A stretch of DNA of 40,934 nt from an uncultured Clostridia bacterium (lineage in GTDB: Bacteria; Bacillota_I; Bacilli_A; RF39; UBA660): NCBI GenBank assembly GCA_947304495.1, contig CAMZBG010000006.1, positions 1-40,934 on the forward strand, in the 5' to 3' direction. The translations under genes were made by a program, and so were the position numbers. The notes beneath the pieces are model-generated. The model ran no database searches and was not told the DNA's origin. It worked only from the letters and a program-made list of their open reading frames with translations. Shown piece after piece: positions 33,298-40,934 of the stretch. How positions within the stretch are numbered: position 1 is the first letter of the stretch; every line of letters begins with the position of its first letter.

Positions 33298-33309
33298 ATA
33301 ACGCTTTTT
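33287..33309 (+). terminator. terminator after the 210-residue protein gene
   Basis: AAAAGCGTT / AAAT / AACGCTTTT hairpin with a continuing T-run; the stop codon is in the stem. Confidence 0.85.
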
Positions 33310-33312
33310 CTA

Positions 33313-33341
33313 TTTACTTTTCTATTAGTAAATGCTATAAT
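33313..33341 (+). promoter_or_regulatory. ftsK promoter
   Basis: TTTACT (33313-33318), a 17-base spacer and TATAAT (33336-33341) preceded by TGC. Confidence 0.75.
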
Positions 33342-33364
33342 TTTATTATAAGTGAGGTAACAAA

Positions 33365-35575
33365 ATGGCAAAGAAGAAACATAAAAAAAGTAAGGAAAAA
33401 TTTGAATATGGTAATGAGATAGTTGGAGTATTATTGATCTTATTATCTATAATTGGAATGTTAGGATATGGAAGAGCTGGTAATTTTATTAGAGGCTTTG
33501 CTGTTTTTCTTGTGGGAACTGCTTATTTTCCATTACTTGTTATCTTTTTAATATTAGGGGTATATTTAATTATTAAAAGGAAAGCTCCAAAGATGATTTC
33601 GAGAACTTCAATTGGGGTATATTTAATAATGATGTCTGTTTTGACTTTATTACATTTAGAATATGTAAAAAAAGTTCAGACAACAGAATTAATTACTGAG
33701 ACATTTAAGAATGTGTTATTGGCATTTAGAAGTGCTGATGTTATTAAGAATACTGGTGGAGGTATATTGGGAGCATTACTTGGTTATGCTTTCAATTGGG
33801 CTTTTTCTGTAGATGGGATTATGATTGTAATTATTACATTAATGATTCTTGGAGTAATTCTTGCATGTAATACATCTATTCTTAATATGTTTAAGAAAAT
33901 TAAACTTCCTAGTTTTCTAGATGATGAGGATGATGATGAGGATGATGATGAAGAGGATGAAGAAGATAATGAGGAAGAAGAAGTTGAGGATAAGCGTATT
34001 GTGATATCTTCAATTGAAGAATTAACTAATAAGAAAGAAGAAGTTAAAGAAGAAAATGATGCCGATATTCCAATTAAGGCTCCAAGTGAAGGTAATGTAG
34101 AAGCGGCACCTATAGAGAATGTAACTGAAAATGTTAATTATAAGTTACCTTCAATTAATTTGCTTAAGACTGTAAAGAATGTCAATAGTAAAGAAAATGA
34201 AATAAATGCTAAGAATAATATAGCTAAATTAGAAGAGGTATTAAAAGTATTTGAGATATCTGGAAAAATAGTTCAAGTTAATATTGGACCTACAGTAACG
34301 CAATATGAATTAGATTTAAAAGCTGGTACTAAAGTAAATAAACTATTGGGTATTCAAAGAGAAATTGCTTTAGCAATGGCTGCTAAAGATGTTAGAATTC
34401 AAGCTCCAATACCTGGCAAGAATACAATAGGTATTGAATTACCAAATAAAGTAAATGCTAGTGTATCGTTTAAAGAAGTATTAAGTAGTATGCCTGATAT
34501 AAACGAGAAGACACTATTAGCAGTAGGGCTTGGTAAAGATATTATGGGTAAGGTTAAATGGTGTGAGATTAATGCTACACCACACTTACTAGTAGCTGGT
34601 TCTACTGGTAGTGGTAAATCTGTATGTATCAACTGTATTATTGCTTCAATATTAATGCGAAGTAGACCTGATCAAGTTAGACTTGTATTAGTGGATCCAA
34701 AAAAGGTAGAATTTTCTATGTATGAAGGTGTTCCACATTTGCTTAGTCCAGTAGTTACTGATCCAAAAAAGGCTTCTATTGCTCTTAAAAATATCGTTTT
34801 AGAAATGGAAAGAAGATATGAATTATTAGAACATACGAAAAATAAAAATATAACGGGTTATAATAAATTCTGTGAGACACATCCAGAATATAAAAAATTA
34901 CCATATATTGTAGTTATTATCGATGAGTTGGCTGATTTGATGTTAGTAGCTGCAAAAGAAGTAGAAGACTCAATTATGAGAATAACGCAAATGGCTAGAG
35001 CAGCAGGTATTCACTTAATAGTTGCTACGCAAAGACCTTCAACAGATATTATTACTGGTGTTGTTAAAGCTAATATTCCTTCTAGAATTAGTTTTGCGGT
35101 ATCTAGTCAAATAGATTCACGTACTATCTTGGATATGGGCGGTGCTGAAAAATTACTTGGTAAAGGTGATATGTTATTTCTACCAATGGGTGAATCAATA
35201 CCAATGAGAGTACAAGGTGCGTTTGTTAGTGAAGAAGAGATAGAAAAATTGGTAAACTATACGATTAGTCAACAGAAAGCAATCTATGATGAAACGCTTA
35301 CTGTAGATAGAAGTAGTGAAAGTAGTTCATCAGCTAGTGGAGATGATTATGTGTCTGATGAAGAATATGATGATCCAATCTATAATGAGGTAGTCGATTT
35401 TGCGGTATCAACTGGTAAGATTAGTGCTTCTTTGATTCAAAGGAAGTTTAGACTTGGCTATAATAGAGCTGCTAGAATTGTTGATTTACTTGAGGAACGT
35501 GGTATAATAGGACCACCAAATGGTTCTAAGCCAAGAGAAGTATTAGTAAAATTAGAATCACATGATGATAATTAG
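33365..35575 (+). CDS. ftsK: FtsK/SpoIIIE DNA translocase
   Basis: A 736-residue septal DNA pump that moves chromosomal DNA during division. The N-terminal part (18-170) has four or five membrane helices. A very acidic linker follows (about 185-212, mostly Asp/Glu). The motor domain has Walker A GSTGSGKSV (about 411) and the Walker B region YIVVIIDELADLM, then RITQMARAAGIHLIVATQRPS. The C-terminal winged-helix gamma domain (about 665-735) ends with LLEERGIIGPPNGSKPREVL and recognises polar DNA motifs. The promoter TTTACT-17-TATAAT with TGC before the -10 (33313-33341) and GTGAGG drive it. A hairpin follows at 35595. Confidence 0.94.
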   Translation: MAKKKHKKSKEKFEYGNEIVGVLLILLSIIGMLGYGRAGNFIRGFAVFLVGTAYFPLLVIFLILGVYLIIKRKAPKMISRTSIGVYLIMMSVLTLLHLEYVKKVQTTELITETFKNVLLAFRSADVIKNTGGGILGALLGYAFNWAFSVDGIMIVIITLMILGVILACNTSILNMFKKIKLPSFLDDEDDDEDDDEEDEEDNEEEEVEDKRIVISSIEELTNKKEEVKEENDADIPIKAPSEGNVEAAPIENVTENVNYKLPSINLLKTVKNVNSKENEINAKNNIAKLEEVLKVFEISGKIVQVNIGPTVTQYELDLKAGTKVNKLLGIQREIALAMAAKDVRIQAPIPGKNTIGIELPNKVNASVSFKEVLSSMPDINEKTLLAVGLGKDIMGKVKWCEINATPHLLVAGSTGSGKSVCINCIIASILMRSRPDQVRLVLVDPKKVEFSMYEGVPHLLSPVVTDPKKASIALKNIVLEMERRYELLEHTKNKNITGYNKFCETHPEYKKLPYIVVIIDELADLMLVAAKEVEDSIMRITQMARAAGIHLIVATQRPSTDIITGVVKANIPSRISFAVSSQIDSRTILDMGGAEKLLGKGDMLFLPMGESIPMRVQGAFVSEEEIEKLVNYTISQQKAIYDETLTVDRSSESSSSASGDDYVSDEEYDDPIYNEVVDFAVSTGKISASLIQRKFRLGYNRAARIVDLLEERGIIGPPNGSKPREVLVKLESHDDN

Positions 35576-35594
35576 GTGTTGAATATAAGTGTAC

Positions 35595-35625
35595 AAGGAA
35601 GGATAATTAATTATCTTTCTTTTTA
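35595..35625 (+). terminator. ftsK terminator
   Basis: GAAGGATAA / TTAA / TTATCTTTC stem (one G-T pair), extended by AAG/TTT, followed by a T-run. Confidence 0.75.
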
Positions 35626-35693
35626 TATATAAAAATTATTATTTATTCTTTTAAAAATAGATATTTTGTAGTAAAATTATATTGGTGATATGT

Positions 35694-36774
35694 ATGGATA
35701 AGAGAGAACTACTAGATAAGTATAGTAGTATGTCTATAGATATAAATGATATATGGAGGTCTCTTTGACTTAAATAGTAAAATAGAGAGAAGAGATGAAT
35801 TAGATAAGATAATTAATGCTCCCGATTTTTGGAATAGTAATAATAAGGATAATTATTTAAAGGAATATAATAGTTTAGTTAATTTAATAGATGATGTAGT
35901 TAATATTAAAAATAAGATAGATAGTAATATTGAATTATTAAATAGTGATGTAGATGATGAGTTATTAATGATTATCGATGAAGAATATAATGAGATATTT
36001 AATAACGTTAATAGACTTAGAATTGATACTTATTTATCTGGAGAATTTGATAAGAATGATTGTCTACTGGAAATACATGCAGGAGCAGGAGGAACTGAGG
36101 CATGTGATTGGGCAAATATGTTATACAGAATGTATACGAGATATTTAACTAAGAATGGATATAAATATATTGAACTTGATAGGCAACCTGGTGAAGAAGT
36201 TGGTATAAAATCGGTAATGATCGATATTAGTGGTAAGAATGCTTATGGATATCTTAAGGGTGAGATAGGAGTTCATAGATTAGTTAGAATTAGTCCTTTT
36301 GATGCAAATAAGAGAAGACATACTTCGTTTGCTTCAGTATTGGTAACACCTAAGGTGGATAATAATATAGATATTGTAATAAATGAAAGTGATATTAGAG
36401 TGGATATATATAGAAGTAGTGGACCAGGAGGGCAGGGAGTAAATACCACTGATTCAGCAGTAAGAATTACGCATATACCTACAGGAATTGTAGTTACTTG
36501 TCAAAATGAAAGAAGTCAGATTAGAAATAAAGAAACAGCTATGGAAGTACTTAAAAATAAATTATATATGTTAGAATTAGAAAAGAAAAATAAGGAACTT
36601 AGCAATATCAAGGGTGATATGATGACAATTGGCTTTGGTAGTGGTAAGAGAAGTTATGTAATGTGTCCATATACATTGGTAAAAGATAATGATAGTGGAT
36701 ATGAGAGCAGCAATGTGGAAGCTATATTAGATGGTGAAATAGGGGAAATGTTAGAAAAGAATATAAGGAGGTAA
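35694..36774 (+). CDS. prfB: peptide chain release factor 2, with programmed +1 frameshift
   Basis: RF2 ends translation at UGA and UAA. The first 24 codons from ATG 35694 run in frame 0 to an internal TGA (35766-35768); reading then continues in +1 after CTT, giving 359 residues. The SPF tripeptide that reads the stop codon (RISPFDANKRRHTSF) and the catalytic GGQ loop (SGPGGQGVNTTDSA) are both present. Below normal RF2 level, slow decoding of the TGA favours the shift, so the protein controls its own synthesis. GGTGAT precedes the ATG. The last codons overlap the RBS of the YitT-type gene, 2 bases downstream. Confidence 0.95.
35755..35769 (+). promoter_or_regulatory. RF2 programmed +1 frameshift site
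   Basis: The sequence GGAGGT CT CTT TGA C contains the Shine-Dalgarno-like GGAGGT (35755-35760) followed by the slippery CTT codon (35763-35765) and stop TGA (35766-35768) then C. Spacing and the CTT-TGA-C core are those of the classical prfB site. Confidence 0.95.
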
Positions 36775-36776
36775 GT

Positions 36777-37679
36777 ATGATATTTAGGAAGTTTAGGGAA
36801 AAACGTTTAGATGATTTAATTAAGCGTGTCGATAAGAAAAATATTGTTAAGAGATATATTATGCTTACTGCGGGATGTTTAATTGTAGCGTTTGTATTTA
36901 ATTTGTTTTTCCTTAGATATAGTATTGTATGTTTTGGGGTTAGTGGGATATCAATTGTAGTAAGTAAATTTGGAGTTAATCCTTCAGCGTTTATAATGAT
37001 AGCTAATTTAATTTTACTAGTAATTAGTTACTTCTTTTTGGGAGTAGAAGATACGAGACATCAAATATTAGGTTCATTAATATATCCAATATTTATTAGT
37101 TTGACGGAATACGTTACTAATAAGATAGATTTGGGTAATTTAGAGATGATTGTTATAGCAGTTATTGGCGGTGTACTTGCTGGTATTGGATCTGGATTAA
37201 TATATAAGAGTGGATATGGTACTGGTGGAACTGATATTGTCGGTAATATGATTGTTAAGTATTCAAAAATATCAATGGGTAATGCGATGATGTGTATTAA
37301 TGTTGGTATTATAACTATGGGTAAATTAGTATTTTCTTGGAAGACTATTATGTATGCAGTAGTAGTAGCTTATTTAATGTCAATGTTTACTGATAAAGTA
37401 TTATTAGGTATATCTAATAGTAAAGCATTTTATATAGTAGTACCTAAGAATAAGGATGATATTGTGAGAGACTTCTTAACATCATTACCTGGTGTAGGTA
37501 GTACAATAATTGAGGCTCATGGTGGCTTTTCTAACGATAAACAGACATTAATATTAGCAGTTGTACCTACGAGAATGTACTTCTTAATTAAAGAGGGATT
37601 ATATGAAATAGATAAGGGTATATTTTATCTAGTGTGTGATTCTTATGAAGTAAGTAGTAAGGATGATTATTATGGCTAG
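36777..37679 (+). CDS. YitT family membrane protein (DUF161/DUF2179), copy 1
   Basis: A 300-residue membrane protein with about five helices (first near 28-48) and a C-terminal cytoplasmic DUF2179 domain (from about 215, AFYIVVPKNKDDIVRDFL ...). The motif GLIYKSGYGTGGTDIVG is the family's glycine-rich signature. The function is not established for the family. AAGGAGG lies just before the ATG, inside the prfB end. The second copy starts inside its last codons, so the two are translationally coupled and may form a heteromer. Confidence 0.87.
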   Translation: MIFRKFREKRLDDLIKRVDKKNIVKRYIMLTAGCLIVAFVFNLFFLRYSIVCFGVSGISIVVSKFGVNPSAFIMIANLILLVISYFFLGVEDTRHQILGSLIYPIFISLTEYVTNKIDLGNLEMIVIAVIGGVLAGIGSGLIYKSGYGTGGTDIVGNMIVKYSKISMGNAMMCINVGIITMGKLVFSWKTIMYAVVVAYLMSMFTDKVLLGISNSKAFYIVVPKNKDDIVRDFLTSLPGVGSTIIEAHGGFSNDKQTLILAVVPTRMYFLIKEGLYEIDKGIFYLVCDSYEVSSKDDYYG

Positions 37680-38550
37680 TTTTGATGTTGAGAGTTTTGT
37701 AAAAGAATTACATAAAAAAAATTTTGGTCATAATTTATTCTTATTTGTTATAGGAATGTTAGTTATGGCCGTGTCATTTAATTTGTTTTTTGATCGATAT
37801 GATGTAATTCCTACGGGTAGTAGTGGATTAGCATTATTACTATCTGACTTTTTTCCAATACATATATCTTTAATGATATTTATTGTCAGTTTAGTATGTT
37901 TAATATTAGGTTTAATATTTTTTGGATATGAATATGCTTTAAAAATGTTAATGATAACAATGATATATCCTTTTTTTGTATCATCGACGTTATTTATTAC
38001 TAATATGATTGATTTAGAGGATACATCAATGTTTTTGATGATGGTAATTGGTGGGGCTATGTTAGGATTTGGTACTGGTCTTATTAGAAATAGCGGATAT
38101 AGTACTGGAGGATTTTGTGTTATATTTGATTTAATGCATAAATATTTGCATATAAGTATAGGAATGGCTACGATAATTGTCAATGTGATACTTATAGTAT
38201 CTTCTGGTTTTATATTTGGATTTTTGAGTGCTGTATATGCATTTATTGCTTTGTTAGTATCATCATATATTGTAGATAGAGTAATGATAGGGATATCTGA
38301 TAATAAAGTATTCTATATTGTTACTGATAAGCCTTTAGAGGTTATGGAATATGTTAATGATAAATTACATTATGATATAACGATTGTTAATGCTAGAGGT
38401 GGATATACGAATAAGAAAAAGAAGATGCTTATGAGTGTTGTGTCTACGATTGATTATGTTAAGTTAAAAGAATTAGTAAAAGAAATAGATAAGAAAGCAT
38501 TTTTCTTGATATTAGATGCTTATGAATCAAATGTGAAAAAGAAAATGTAA
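37672..38550 (+). CDS. YitT family membrane protein (DUF161/DUF2179), copy 2
   Basis: A 292-residue paralogue of the preceding protein with the same layout: basic head, about five helices, signature GLIRNSGYSTGGFCVIFD, and a DUF2179 C-terminus (VFYIVTDKPLEVMEYV). The two are clearly related but diverged. The start is taken at the ATG at 37672 because AAGGATG ends 6 bases before it; the ATG at 37663 lies within that RBS. It overlaps copy 1 by 8 bases. An 78-base gap with its own promoter separates it from ftsE. Confidence 0.87.
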   Translation: MASFDVESFVKELHKKNFGHNLFLFVIGMLVMAVSFNLFFDRYDVIPTGSSGLALLLSDFFPIHISLMIFIVSLVCLILGLIFFGYEYALKMLMITMIYPFFVSSTLFITNMIDLEDTSMFLMMVIGGAMLGFGTGLIRNSGYSTGGFCVIFDLMHKYLHISIGMATIIVNVILIVSSGFIFGFLSAVYAFIALLVSSYIVDRVMIGISDNKVFYIVTDKPLEVMEYVNDKLHYDITIVNARGGYTNKKKKMLMSVVSTIDYVKLKELVKEIDKKAFFLILDAYESNVKKKM

Positions 38551-38575
38551 ATATATGTAAATTAATATAAATGAG

Positions 38576-38604
38576 TTTAATCTGTTATAAATATTTGTTA
38601 TAAT
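38576..38604 (+). promoter_or_regulatory. ftsE promoter
   Basis: TTTAAT (38576-38581), a 17-base spacer and TATAAT (38599-38604) preceded by TGT, 24 bases before the ftsE ATG. Confidence 0.6.
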
Positions 38605-38628
38605 ATAAATAATAAGGTAGGTGTAGTT

Positions 38629-39321
38629 ATGGATTTAATTAGAATTACTGACGTACAAAAAACTTATAAAACGGGTACTGTGGCTTTATATGATATAGAT
38701 TTGTCAATTGCTAAGGGTGAATTTGTATTTATTATAGGTGCTAGTGGAAGTGGTAAATCAACTTTAATAAAGATGCTATATCGTGAAGAAAAACCGGATA
38801 GGGGTTCTATTATGATAGGTGGTATTAATGTTGCTAAACTTAAGGATAGAAAAGTATATATTTTGAGAAGAAAATTAGGTGTAGTTTTCCAAGATTTTAA
38901 GTTGTTACCAAGACTTACAGTTTATGAAAATGTAGCTTTTGCAATGGAAGTATTCAATTATGATAAAAGAAAAATTTATGAACGTGTTATGGAAGTACTT
39001 GAATTAGTTGGACTTAAAAGCAAAGCAAGACAATATCCAGATCAATTAGCAGGTGGAGAGCAACAGAGAGTAGTTATTGCTAGGGCTATTGTCAATAATC
39101 CTAAACTTTTAATATGTGATGAACCTACCGGTAATTTGGATCCAGATACTAGTATGGGAATTATGAAAGTATTGGATGATATTAATAAGATGGGAACAAC
39201 AATTATTATGACTACCCATAATAGAGATATTGTTAATAAGATGAAGAAAAGAGTAGTAGTTATTCATGAAGGTAAGATAGTACAAGATTATGAAAGAGGT
39301 AAGTATTATGAAGTTCTTTAG
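38629..39321 (+). CDS. ftsE: cell division ATP-binding protein FtsE
   Basis: A 230-residue ABC ATPase that with FtsX activates cell-wall hydrolases at the division site. Walker A is GASGSGKST (about 39-47), the Q-loop VVFQDFKLLPRLTVYENV is typical of FtsE, the signature is LAGGEQQRV, Walker B is LLICDEPTGNLDP, and the switch is TTHNRDIV. The length is standard. The promoter TTTAAT-17-TATAAT with TGT before the -10 (38576-38604) and AGGTAGGTG drive it. It overlaps ftsX by 14 bases. Confidence 0.95.
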   Translation: MDLIRITDVQKTYKTGTVALYDIDLSIAKGEFVFIIGASGSGKSTLIKMLYREEKPDRGSIMIGGINVAKLKDRKVYILRRKLGVVFQDFKLLPRLTVYENVAFAMEVFNYDKRKIYERVMEVLELVGLKSKARQYPDQLAGGEQQRVVIARAIVNNPKLLICDEPTGNLDPDTSMGIMKVLDDINKMGTTIIMTTHNRDIVNKMKKRVVVIHEGKIVQDYERGKYYEVL

Positions 39322-40210
39322 AAGTATAAATAGATATTTTAGGGATGCTGGAAAAAGTGTCATAAGAAATTTTTCATTGTCTTTAGCTTCAATTTCTTGT
39401 ATAACAATTACTTTGATAGTAGTAGCATTATCAATGGTATTATCTTATAATGTAGAAGAAATGACTAAGCATGTAAGTAGTAATATATCAATTGTTGTAT
39501 TCTTAAAGAGTGAGACAACAGAAGAAGAGATAAAACTTGTTAAAGATAATATTAATAGACTTGATAATATAGAAGAAGTTACTTTTAAATCTAAAAAAGA
39601 ATATGCAGAAGAAACTAAGAAACTAGATGAAAGATTTTCAATTATTGTCGATAGTTGGGATGATGATAGTATTCCACTTTTAGATAGTTATGAAGTAAAA
39701 GTAACTGATATTGAATTAATTGGGGAAACGGCTAATAAAATTAAGAAAATGGATCATGTATTTACAGTTAATTATGGAGAAGAATATATTGAATCAGTAA
39801 TTACAATATTTGGAGTTATTGAAAAGGTATGTCTTGGAGGAGTAGTAGCTTTAGTATTAGTTACCGCCTTCTTAATTGCTAATACGATCAAATTAGCAAT
39901 ATTTGCTAGAAAGACAGAAATTGAAATAATGAGATTAGTTGGAGCATCTAATATGGCAATAAAGATACCATTCTTAATTGAAGGATCATTTATTGGTATG
40001 CTTGGATCTATAATTCCAATTATCATTATGATATATGGATATGAAGCATTATATAATTATTTGGGAGGACAATTATTTACATCATCATTAGGTAAATTAG
40101 TTCCACCATATCCATTTATTATATATAGTTCAGCTATCTTATTAGTAATTGGACTTTTGGTTGGTATGTTTGGTAGTAGTAGAGCAGTTAAGAAATATTT
40201 AAAAATATAG
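39308..40210 (+). CDS. ftsX: cell division protein FtsX
   Basis: A 300-residue membrane partner of FtsE. A cytoplasmic N-terminus leads to a first helix (about 20-40), then an extracytoplasmic domain (about 45-165) that in Bacilli contacts wall hydrolases, then three helices (about 170-195, 220-245 and 270-292). RKTEIEIMRLVGASN is the FtsX/MacB-type coupling segment. The start is the ATG at 39308 because AGAGGT lies upstream; the ATG at 39290 is within the ftsE end and lacks an RBS. pyrH follows 9 bases later. Confidence 0.93.
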   Translation: MKFFRSINRYFRDAGKSVIRNFSLSLASISCITITLIVVALSMVLSYNVEEMTKHVSSNISIVVFLKSETTEEEIKLVKDNINRLDNIEEVTFKSKKEYAEETKKLDERFSIIVDSWDDDSIPLLDSYEVKVTDIELIGETANKIKKMDHVFTVNYGEEYIESVITIFGVIEKVCLGGVVALVLVTAFLIANTIKLAIFARKTEIEIMRLVGASNMAIKIPFLIEGSFIGMLGSIIPIIIMIYGYEALYNYLGGQLFTSSLGKLVPPYPFIIYSSAILLVIGLLVGMFGSSRAVKKYLKI

Positions 40211-40219
40211 AGGTGTGTA

Positions 40220-40933
40220 ATGGTTAAAACAGTATTAATTAAATTATCTGGAGAGTCTTTAGCAGGAAATAATAGTGATAAAAGAGGACTTGATGATGAA
40301 TATGTAACAAAAATATGTGAAAGAATAAAAGCAATACATGAAGCGGGAACACGTATAGGAATAGTTGTCGGTGGTGGTAACTTTATGCGTGGTGGAAGAA
40401 CTTCTAAAGTAATTGATAGGGAAGTCGCTGACTATATTGGTATGATGGGAACTGTTATGAATGCTTTAGCTTTGTATGATGGATTTACACGTGTAGGTGA
40501 TTCAAGTTATGTACAAAGTGGTTTAGATGTAGCTTCACCTTATGTAAATAGATTAGATGCAAGTGAAGCAGTCAAAGAACTTGATGATGGTAAGATAGTT
40601 ATTTTTGGCGGTGGAACAGGACATCCAGGATGTTCTACCGATACAGCTTCAGCTGGTAGAGCAATCGATATTAAGGCTGATATGATAATTAAACTTACTA
40701 ATGTTGATGGGGTATATGATAAGGATCCAAATAAATATAGTGATGCTGTTTTATACGATGAATTATCTTTTGATTATGTATTAGAACATGAACTTGGAAT
40801 TATGGATTTAGCTGCTATGGAAATGTGTAGAGATAATAATATTGAAATAGTGGTAGCTAATATCGATAAAGATAATGTTCTAAAAGATATTATTGATGAT
40901 AAAAAAGTAGGAACAAGGGTTTATAAAAAATAA
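40220..40933 (+). CDS. pyrH: UMP kinase
   Basis: A 237-residue kinase of the amino-acid-kinase fold that turns UMP into UDP. The motifs VLIKLSGESL, IVVGGGNFMRGG, VIFGGGTGHPGCSTDTASAGRA and KLTNVDGVYDKDP are all recognisable. Compared with the usual 'GTGNPFFTTDTAAALRA' core, this copy has Cys and Ser where Phe and Thr are common, a mild divergence. AGAGGTG precedes the ATG. It follows ftsX by 9 bases, so expression with ftsEX is likely. The stop is intact at the window end; frr often follows pyrH but lies outside. Confidence 0.93.
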   Translation: MVKTVLIKLSGESLAGNNSDKRGLDDEYVTKICERIKAIHEAGTRIGIVVGGGNFMRGGRTSKVIDREVADYIGMMGTVMNALALYDGFTRVGDSSYVQSGLDVASPYVNRLDASEAVKELDDGKIVIFGGGTGHPGCSTDTASAGRAIDIKADMIIKLTNVDGVYDKDPNKYSDAVLYDELSFDYVLEHELGIMDLAAMEMCRDNNIEIVVANIDKDNVLKDIIDDKKVGTRVYKK

Positions 40934-40934
40934 G

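Noticed and set aside
35766..35768. TGA in prfB as a nonsense mutation or as a tryptophan codon
   Set aside because: The canonical frameshift context and tRNA-Trp(CCA) explain it as programmed frameshifting under the standard code.
37728..38183. 151-codon minus-strand ORF opposite the second YitT gene
   Set aside because: It is an antisense shadow of a membrane protein gene (Ile/Asn/Lys-rich) with no RBS or promoter.
1..40934. Insertion sequence, prophage or integron
   Set aside because: No transposase, integrase, phage structural gene or terminal inverted repeats were found in any frame.

Overview
The window is AT-rich (about 30% G+C by eye, not counted) and gene-dense. AGGAGG-type ribosome binding sites, TATAAT boxes often preceded by TGn, and short hairpin terminators point to a Bacillota genome, probably an uncultured gut Bacilli/RF39-like lineage; that placement is inference. 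The standard bacterial code is supported three ways: the only tRNA is tRNA-Trp(CCA), several genes stop at TGA, and prfB carries the classical RF2 programmed +1 frameshift at CTT-TGA-C. FtsEX, an FtsK-type translocase, a LysM amidase and a Ctp protease show cell-wall and division machinery.

Region A (1-16.8 kb) is an accessory surface locus. It opens with the C-terminal end of a McrB-like AAA+ ATPase, then a DUF2357 (McrC-like) partner, a SipW-type signal peptidase and a TasA/camelysin-like secreted protein with a poly-Ser tail; these four are packed as one operon. A convergent camelysin-like gene follows, then a two-gene unit (a membrane-anchored protein and a second poly-Ser TasA-like protein). 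Next comes an 8.7-kb gene for a 2913-residue surface protein with about 36 YGGG-type repeats, probably a beta-solenoid, including a near-perfect 363-bp tandem duplication. A 43-residue ORF, translationally coupled to a 507-residue unknown protein, and a further unknown protein close the locus.

Region B (16.8-29.2 kb) is a mosaic of small single-gene units on both strands, separated by hairpin terminators, many with an ACTAAC/GTTAG stem. It holds a LysM amidase without a signal peptide, a YoaP-type acetyltransferase, a PPC/DUF296 protein, a TfoX N-domain protein, an ABC-type ATPase, a Cys-rich DUF3795-like protein, an overlapping pair of unknown genes, an aquaporin, a small serine hydrolase, a membrane-anchored Cys-repeat protein, a cyclophilin-like lipoprotein, a CaCA exchanger, a methyltransferase, a GNAT acetyltransferase and tRNA-Trp.

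Region C (29.3-40.9 kb) is mostly housekeeping on the + strand: a Ctp (S41) protease, asnB, one unknown gene with an unclear start, the FtsK/SpoIIIE translocase, prfB, two tandem YitT-type membrane proteins, ftsE, ftsX and pyrH. The prfB-to-ftsEX order recalls other Bacilli.

The most unusual feature is the coupling of a McrBC-like ATPase pair to a dedicated signal peptidase, its likely substrates and a giant repeat protein. Its function cannot be settled from sequence alone. No CRISPR array, insertion sequence, integrase or prophage was seen, and no gene-free stretch exceeds 300 bases.
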